In this document: positions 6,813 through 11,669 of the stretch, piece by piece | How positions within the stretch are numbered: position 1 is the first letter of the stretch | Layout: each line of letters begins with the position of its first letter | From: Candidatus Hodarchaeota archaeon | GTDB lineage: Archaea; Asgardarchaeota; Heimdallarchaeia; Hodarchaeales; YT1-039 | Length of the DNA stretch: 11,669 nt | Reading direction: 5' to 3' | Assembly (NCBI GenBank): GCA_016840025.1 | Contig: JAEOTF010000206.1 | Location: forward strand, 1-11,669 | Position numbers and translations under genes: made by a program | Notes under the pieces: generated by a model | The model's input: only the letters and a program-made list of their open reading frames with translations | The model's database searches: none | What the model was told of the DNA's origin: nothing

Positions 6813-8432
6813 ATGGTCATTGAAAAGCGAAACCAGATTCTACAAGCACTAAAGTCGCAGCAATTCGATCTTTTAGTTGTTGGAGGTGGAATAACAGGTG
6901 CGGGGATAGTATGGGATGCAGCATTGCGAGGTCTTAAAGTCGCTCTTGTGGAAAAAGGAGACTTTGCTTCGGGCACTAGCTCTCGGTCGTCAAAACTTAT
7001 TCATGCGGGTCTTCGATATGTCTTCCAAAAAGAGTTTGGATTAGTTCATGAAGCCAGTATGGAACGTCGTTACCTTTTAGACAGAGCTCCGCATCATGTA
7101 ACTCCACTTCCATTTATTATTCCTTCTTATGAAGATGAATACCCTAAAAAATGGCAAATACGCATTTTACTCACTTTGTATGATATTTTAGCGAGATTTC
7201 GTAATTATAAGCGGCATCGGCGTATTTCTAGAAAATTTTTACTTGATACGGTTCCAGGCATTAAAGAAGAGAATTTAATTGGTGGTTATGTATATTATGA
7301 CGCGAAAATGGATGATGCTCGCTTAACTTTTCAAATTATACGGGCAGCGGAAGATGCAGGTGCTATATTGTTGAACTATGCCGAAGTAGTCAAGTTTATT
7401 AAAGAAGGAGCAAAGATCCGTGGCGTAAGAGTATTAGATAAAACCAGTGGAACCCAACTCGACATTCACGCAAGCTTAGTCGTTGTTGCTACAGGTCCAT
7501 GGACAGATAAGGTTCTTACATTAGATAACCCTGATCATCAAGCAATTGTCCGTCCGACAAAAGGGGTTCACATTATAACACCTCGATTTATGCCCCCTTG
7601 TGAGAGATTTGGCGATTTCGGTCTGGTAACAAAAGGGCCAGACAGACGTATTGCCTTCATTATACCTTGGGATGAATACACAATCGTTGGAACCACCGAT
7701 ACCGACTTTACGGAATCATTCGATGAAGTTTATCCCACCGAGGAAGATATTGAATACCTCGTTGCTACTGCTAACAGGTCTATTCCTAATGCAATCTCAC
7801 GAAAAGATATTTTCTCTGCCTATGCTGGTGTTCGTCCCCTCGTGGCTCCGCTTGGAAAAGAGGGTGCTTCTGAATCCGATGTTTCGCGTACTCATCAAAT
7901 CGGAGAGACAGATTCAGGATTGATGTTTATTATCGGAGGAAAATATACAACCTTTAGAGTGATGGCAAAAGAGATGGTAGATAATGTAATTCCAAGATTA
8001 GGGAAGAAATTGAATAAATATCGTTGTCAAACAAAGAAAGAAGATCTCGCGCCCATAGAGGATTATTATTCACACGCAACTACTCTAGGTCTGTCTAAAG
8101 AATTAACTAAGCGTATTGCAAGAGATTATGGACGAAAGGCGCTGGAATTTTTACATTTTGCAGAGAATATAGAAAATGGATTTGATCGTTTTGACTCCAG
8201 CCTTTATGTAAATGCAGATATTCACTATTCGGTACTAGTAGAGCAAGCACTTCACTTATCAGATATCATGATGCGTAGAACACAACTCTTTATGAGGCCA
8301 AGGCAAGGATTAGATCTTATACCGAGGATTATTACAGAAATGAAACCGTTACTTTCTTGGTCATCTGAAGAAATGGAAAAAGAAATGCAACTCTTCCGAA
8401 AAGACCTAGGAATTATTTTTAATTCTGATTAG
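6813..8432 (+). CDS. glpD: FAD-dependent glycerol-3-phosphate dehydrogenase (GlpD/GlpA family)
   Basis: The enzyme oxidises sn-glycerol 3-phosphate to dihydroxyacetone phosphate with FAD and passes electrons to quinone or another carrier, normally at the inner face of the membrane. From ATG 6813 it has 539 residues; ATG 6768 would give 554, and both are in the family range. Visible motifs, counted from ATG 6813: dinucleotide-binding GGGITGAG (24-31), the ribose-binding acid E47 in VEKGDF, then GTSSRSSKLIHAGLRY (54-69), VVATGPWTD further on, the substrate-domain TDTDF and YAGVRPL, and GGKYTTFR near the FAD. The C-terminal 120 residues match the GlpD cap domain (LSDIMMRRTQL). No iron-sulfur or [2Fe-2S] tail as in GlpA is seen, so GlpD fits better. 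No glycerol kinase or facilitator gene is adjacent. The enzyme uses G3P rather than the G1P of archaeal lipids, so glycerol or G3P catabolism is the likely role. Confidence 0.9.
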   Translation: MVIEKRNQILQALKSQQFDLLVVGGGITGAGIVWDAALRGLKVALVEKGDFASGTSSRSSKLIHAGLRYVFQKEFGLVHEASMERRYLLDRAPHHVTPLPFIIPSYEDEYPKKWQIRILLTLYDILARFRNYKRHRRISRKFLLDTVPGIKEENLIGGYVYYDAKMDDARLTFQIIRAAEDAGAILLNYAEVVKFIKEGAKIRGVRVLDKTSGTQLDIHASLVVVATGPWTDKVLTLDNPDHQAIVRPTKGVHIITPRFMPPCERFGDFGLVTKGPDRRIAFIIPWDEYTIVGTTDTDFTESFDEVYPTEEDIEYLVATANRSIPNAISRKDIFSAYAGVRPLVAPLGKEGASESDVSRTHQIGETDSGLMFIIGGKYTTFRVMAKEMVDNVIPRLGKKLNKYRCQTKKEDLAPIEDYYSHATTLGLSKELTKRIARDYGRKALEFLHFAENIENGFDRFDSSLYVNADIHYSVLVEQALHLSDIMMRRTQLFMRPRQGLDLIPRIITEMKPLLSWSSEEMEKEMQLFRKDLGIIFNSD

Positions 8433-8468
8433 GGGAAATTAAACCCTAGGAATATCTAATTAGGCTAT

Positions 8469-8565
8469 AAAAAAACCCCGAAGCTCGATAATATTATTTA
8501 ATGTGAAATGTTAATTGAATGAATGAAATACCCATGTTCTAAATCGAGTGTTTCGGTCTTTTTTT
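8469..8565. repeat. Long imperfect inverted repeat bounded by A7 and T7, possible terminator
   Basis: The left arm (8469-8488) runs A7, CCCC, GAA, GCTCGA. The right arm (8544-8565) runs TCGAG, TG, TTTCGG, TC, T7. The arms pair through CTCGA/TCGAG, CCGAA/TTCGG and A7/T7, with a small internal loop and a spacer of about 55 nt. On either strand a transcript would end the structure in seven U residues, which suits archaeal U-tract termination after the GlpD-like gene. The long loop is unusual for a simple terminator, so a small mobile-element remnant or folded RNA is an alternative. Confidence 0.45.
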
Positions 8566-8732
8566 CATAATTTTAAAGACCAGACCTTTCTTTAAAAATA
8601 ACAAATCACAAACTTTTCTTAATTCATTATCAAATATCATGATCATAATATAGCAGTGAGATTCTTGTTATTACATATTATAATGATAAGGCTTAATTTT
8701 TTTTAACTTTCTCTGACATGGTTAAATTTAGA
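8566..8732 (+). promoter_or_regulatory. Promoter region of the carbamoyltransferase gene
   Basis: This very AT-rich stretch has no gene. It holds overlapping palindromes ATCATGAT/ATGATCAT near 8636-8645 and a TATA-like TATTATAA at about 8676-8683, some 35-55 nt before the candidate start codons. No Shine-Dalgarno site precedes either ATG (8718 or 8733), so a short-leader or leaderless mRNA is plausible. Confidence 0.3.
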
Positions 8733-10235
8733 ATGAAAATTCTTGGGATCCATGATGGGCATGATGCAGGAGCTTGTCTTGTTGAAGATGGGCTTGTTAC
8801 TAAAGCAGTTTCAGAAGAGCGTTTAACCCGAAGAAAACATCAACGTGGCGTACCTAAAAGAGCAATTGCTTATTGTCTTCATGAAAACAACGAAGTGGAC
8901 GCTGTTACTATTGCTGGTCTTAGTCGTCGGCTCAAACGTCAAAGACAATTGACACAAACAATCAAGGATTTAGATTTGGTTAATACCCCTACACTTTCTT
9001 ACGAGCATCACTATTGCCATCAAATGTCTACCTTTTTTACTTCGGGGTGGGATGAAGCAACTGTCTTATCCGCAGATGCAGGCGGTGATGGACGCAGTTT
9101 AGTGTTTAGTATTGCAGAAGGTCCTAACATTCATCAACTGGGAACCTGTTCTATCTATGACAGCCTTGGGGATCTTTACTCAACTATCACCGAATTTATT
9201 GGTTTTAAAAAAATGGATCAAGAAGGCAAAACTATGGCTTTAGCAGCATTGGGTCATCCTCAAATCGCGAGTGCTGCTTTAGACAAGGTTATTGCTCTTA
9301 ATTCGAGCCAACTGAATTTTTCAGGTAACTCTCGCTTTTTAGGAACAGATGGTCGTAATCAACTCAAAACAAAGCTGAATAAATTTGCGAAAGAAGATTT
9401 AGCGGCAGGAATTCAAGCTAAACTTGAGAGAGACATACTTGATCTGATAAACAAGATTCTTTCAATCACTAAAAGCTCCCGTTTATGTTTAGCGGGGGGA
9501 ATTTTTGCCAATACAGTTCTAAATCATAAAATCAGACAACTGAAGGCAGTTAAAGAACTCTGGATTTTTCCCGCTATGGGGGATGCTGGTCTTTGTGTTG
9601 GAGCAGCATTAGCTGCCTATACTGATTTAAGCAATTCTATTAATGATTTTCATACTCCGCCTAGAATAAGATCTGTTTATCTTGGCCCTGATCTGGGTAC
9701 TATGACTCCGAGTAAAACGAGAGTCCAAGAAGTATGTGATCGCTTAGAAGAAGGAAAACTCGTTGGACTTGTTCATGGACGGGCAGAGTTCGGTCCTCGA
9801 GCATTAGGCCATCGTAGTCTTATCGCCCTACCATTTAACATGCAGATTAAGGATGAAATCAATAGAAGAAAGGGACGACATTTGTTTCAGCCCCTAGCCC
9901 CTGCTTTATTAGAAGAAGATGGGTCAGATCTTCTTCATAATCACGAAAGATCACCATTCATGACTATCTGTTTTGATGCTACTGAGAAAATGAAGAGTAC
10001 ATCTCCTGTCATAATTCATTTAGATGGAACTTCACGCCCCCAAACAGTTGGGTCAAATGATGATCCGCTATTTCGAGAGATTCTCCTTGAAATCAAACAA
10101 AGATGGGATTTAGGTATATTAGTGAATACTTCCCTGAATCTTCATGGCTCTCCCATTGTACAAAGTACGGAAGATGCTAAAGAATGTCTTCAGCGGGGTT
10201 TAATAGATGAATTGGTGATTCCAACTTTTGTCTAA
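8733..10235 (+). CDS. NodU/CmcH-family carbamoyltransferase
   Basis: These enzymes transfer a carbamoyl group from carbamoyl phosphate, through carbamoyl-AMP, to a hydroxyl of a sugar, lipo-oligosaccharide or antibiotic. The N-terminal Kae1-like (ASKHA) domain shows ILGIHDGHDAG near the start, the metal-type HxxxH in HHYCH (92-96), SADAGGDG, EGKTMALAALG and LAGGIFANTVLN (253-264), then MGDAGLCVGAAL with a likely metal-binding Asp. The C-terminal domain has the signature GRAEFGPRALGHRS (349-362), QPLAPALL and LVNTSLNLHG. Length is 500 residues, slightly short for the family. ATG 8733 gives the usual MKILGI start; ATG 8718 would add five residues, and neither has a clear SD. The neighbours (NYN protein 38 nt downstream, phosphoesterase) do not reveal the substrate; surface glycan modification is only a guess. 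Confidence 0.88.
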   Translation: MKILGIHDGHDAGACLVEDGLVTKAVSEERLTRRKHQRGVPKRAIAYCLHENNEVDAVTIAGLSRRLKRQRQLTQTIKDLDLVNTPTLSYEHHYCHQMSTFFTSGWDEATVLSADAGGDGRSLVFSIAEGPNIHQLGTCSIYDSLGDLYSTITEFIGFKKMDQEGKTMALAALGHPQIASAALDKVIALNSSQLNFSGNSRFLGTDGRNQLKTKLNKFAKEDLAAGIQAKLERDILDLINKILSITKSSRLCLAGGIFANTVLNHKIRQLKAVKELWIFPAMGDAGLCVGAALAAYTDLSNSINDFHTPPRIRSVYLGPDLGTMTPSKTRVQEVCDRLEEGKLVGLVHGRAEFGPRALGHRSLIALPFNMQIKDEINRRKGRHLFQPLAPALLEEDGSDLLHNHERSPFMTICFDATEKMKSTSPVIIHLDGTSRPQTVGSNDDPLFREILLEIKQRWDLGILVNTSLNLHGSPIVQSTEDAKECLQRGLIDELVIPTFV

Positions 10236-10273
10236 TAATTGAAATACAAAGCAGAAGAAGTTGAAATCAAATA

Positions 10274-10801
10274 ATGTCTTCAATAAAATGCCCGTTATGC
10301 TCGAGGTCAATTCCCGAAAATAAGTTTGAAGCCCATATGAGTCTTCGTCATCCTGAAGCATTTAGTAGTTCTCTTACTCGGCAGAGAAATAGGCATGTTA
10401 AGTCTAAAGATAGTTCTAAGCGTGCAGTGGTAGTTGATGGTTCTAATATCGCTTATTTGTCAAAAAATGGGACTCCCAGCTTTTCAAACATTGAAGGAAT
10501 CTATAAACTGCTTATTACTAAGGAATATTCCCCTAAAATTGTTATTTCTTCACGATTAAAGTATATCATTGATGACCCCGCCAAATTAACCCGTTGGATA
10601 AGAGAAGGGGCTATAATTGAAGCTGAAAGCGGAACCGATGACGACCTCGAGATTTTGTTATTAGCTCAAAGACTAAATGCGCCAATTATCTCAAACGATC
10701 GATTTATCGAGCATCAAGAAGAATTTCCATGGATTCCAAAACGCTTGTGGAAGGTCGAAATTATTAATTCAAAATTTATTATAAAGATGGAAAAAATCTA
10801 A
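10274..10801 (+). CDS. C2H2 zinc finger fused to a Regnase-like NYN ribonuclease domain
   Basis: The 175-residue protein begins with a C2H2 finger (C6, C9, H21, H26; CPLC...HMSLRH) and continues through a basic linker (31-50) into a PIN-like NYN domain of the Zc3h12a/Regnase type. Visible acidic active-site elements are VVVDGSN (52-58, D55), TDDDLEIL (121-128) and IISNDRF (138-144); these match the positions of Mg-binding aspartates in the family. The expected activity is metal-dependent cleavage of RNA, with the finger contributing nucleic-acid binding. In animal Regnases the finger is CCCH and follows the nuclease; here it is C2H2 and precedes it. The gene lies 38 nt after the carbamoyltransferase and may share its transcript. 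The start ATG has only a weak purine-rich region upstream (AGAAG). RNA target and cellular role are unknown. Confidence 0.8.
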   Translation: MSSIKCPLCSRSIPENKFEAHMSLRHPEAFSSSLTRQRNRHVKSKDSSKRAVVVDGSNIAYLSKNGTPSFSNIEGIYKLLITKEYSPKIVISSRLKYIIDDPAKLTRWIREGAIIEAESGTDDDLEILLLAQRLNAPIISNDRFIEHQEEFPWIPKRLWKVEIINSKFIIKMEKI

Positions 10802-10883
10802 TCTAGTGTATTCAGAAAAAACATGATCATGAAATATTTGCCCAGTTATCGACCAGTCCGGATTTGCATCCTATTAATCTCAG

Positions 10884-10890
10884 TAGGGGG
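10884..10890 (+). promoter_or_regulatory. Shine-Dalgarno-like site before the phosphoesterase
   Basis: TAGGGGG contains both an in-frame stop for the phosphoesterase frame (TAG 10884-10886) and a strong G-rich SD-like run. It sits 7 nt before the ATCG at 10898-10901, exactly where a start codon would be expected. Confidence 0.4.
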
Positions 10891-10897
10891 CTATAAC

Positions 10898-11669
10898 ATC
10901 GCGAATTGCAATTATATCCGATCTCCACTCTAACATTGAAGCATTAAATGCTGTCTTAAAGAAAATCGACACATTAAAAGTTGATAAAATTCTTTGTCTA
11001 GGCGATATTGTTGGTTATAACGCCAATCCCAATGAAGTAATTGAAGCTCTTCGAAGAAGGTCGAAGCAAACTATCGGTATTATGGGTAATCACGATGTAT
11101 CGGTTGCAGGAGGGATCTATTCGCATAAGTTTACCCCTGATTTTATGAGCGCTTTGACTCAAGCCTTCATGAACTTGAAGTTTTTTGATGCTTTGGAAGC
11201 TATAGGCTGGACAATCAAAAATATCGATCCCAAAAATGCCGAATATCTTGTCCAGGATTATTATAAAGTCATAGAACTGGAAAAGATTTTCTTTGTGTTA
11301 ATGCATGGTAGACCTCCTATAATCGATCGAGCTGCGACAGAAGTGGTCTCGGGCTATTTTTATGAACACGAGATTCGGGAGAACAAGCCCAAAGTTGTTG
11401 AATTCCTGGTCAAAATGGAAGCCCAGGTTTTACTGACGGGCCATACTCATATACCACATTTAATTAGCTTAACCCCCCAAGGTAGTAGAAATTTCTATGC
11501 TATTAACCCGGGAAGCGTAGGTCAACCTCGTAATGGCTTTTCAGGAGCGAGTTTTGTTTCCATGGAATTGAAAAATGGTGCCATTCTGGAAATCTCTCAT
11601 CATTCTGTCAGATATGATTATTATGCTACTCAACAGAAAATTAAAGTCGCAAAACTCCCTCAGCCACTG
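10898..11669 (+). CDS. Calcineurin-like metallophosphoesterase (3' partial, start codon disrupted)
   Basis: The gene continues past the right edge; about 256 codons are visible. All metal-binding motifs of the YfcE/MJ0936-like phosphodiesterase family are present: SDLHSN, LGDIVGY, GNHD, MHGRP, GHTHIPH and then NPGSVGQPR. The product should bind two metal ions and hydrolyse phosphoesters in the cytoplasm; the natural substrate is not predictable. The frame opens only after TAG 10884-10886, and between there and the conserved RIAIISDLHSN there is no ATG, GTG or TTG. The sequence at the expected start is ATC-G-CGA. Dropping the C gives ATG CGA ATT GCA, a family-typical N-terminus 7 nt after a G-rich SD. 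The cause may be a sequencing error, a real frameshift, or initiation at ATA 10893 or ATT 10905. The rest of the frame is intact, so a recent or artefactual change is likely. Confidence 0.85.

Noticed and set aside
6758..6976. Minus-strand frame over the start of the GlpD-like gene
   Set aside because: It covers the FAD-binding motif of a clear plus-strand gene; the peptide is low in recognisable structure.
7651..7923. 90-codon frame in another phase of the GlpD-like gene
   Set aside because: It is fully inside the GlpD-like coding region, which keeps its motifs without interruption.
8636..8646. ATCATGAT/ATGATCAT palindromes as an operator
   Set aside because: A similar CATGATCATG occurs at 10822-10831, but short palindromes like this are expected by chance in AT-rich DNA and no regulator gene is nearby.
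10823..10933. 36-codon frame (MIMKYL...) between the NYN and phosphoesterase genes
   Set aside because: It overlaps the phosphoesterase start in another phase, has no SD, and has no similarity I can recognise. It might only matter if it drives frameshifted translation, for which there is no slippery site.
1..11669. CRISPR array, tRNA, rRNA or insertion sequence
   Set aside because: No regularly spaced repeats, tRNA-like cloverleaf, rRNA segments, transposase motifs or target-site duplications were seen on either strand.

Overview
The window looks like AT-rich archaeal DNA, most likely from an Asgard archaeon (possibly a Heimdallarchaeia-like lineage). This placement is inferred. It rests on two tandem Rag/Gtr-type small GTPases with C-terminal roadblock-like domains, a C2H2 finger fused to a Regnase-type NYN nuclease, a membrane-anchored TPR protein, and a secreted N-glycosylation-rich protein with a C-terminal membrane anchor. 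No rRNA, tRNA, ribosomal protein or CRISPR array is present to fix the lineage. Many genes have clear Shine-Dalgarno sequences.

Left part (1-4654): a membrane-anchored TPR protein (+) may overlap the end of an upstream reading frame. It converges, 8 nt apart, on a minus-strand pair: an Eco57I-like N6-adenine DNA methyltransferase with no recognisable nuclease, followed 23 nt later by a TTG-initiated secreted TIM-barrel/glycosidase-like protein.

Centre (4655-6579): a divergent intergenic region leads into two paralogous GTPases (+) 10 nt apart. The first keeps all GTPase motifs. The second keeps the P-loop but has lost the switch II Asp and Gln and the G4 Lys. An active/degenerate pair with dimerising C-terminal domains suggests an archaeal counterpart of the RagA/RagC (Gtr1/Gtr2) heterodimer.

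Right part (6580-11669): all genes are on the + strand. They are an FAD-dependent glycerol-3-phosphate dehydrogenase, an intergenic region of about 300 nt with a long imperfect inverted repeat ending in A7/T7, a NodU/CmcH-type carbamoyltransferase, a C2H2-NYN ribonuclease-like protein, and a calcineurin-like metallophosphoesterase. The last runs off the window and has no standard start codon in frame; one extra C appears to interrupt its ATG.

The most interesting parts are the asymmetric GTPase pair, the C2H2-Regnase fusion, the solitary methyltransferase with its surface-protein neighbour, and the broken start of the phosphoesterase. The genes do not form one evident pathway.
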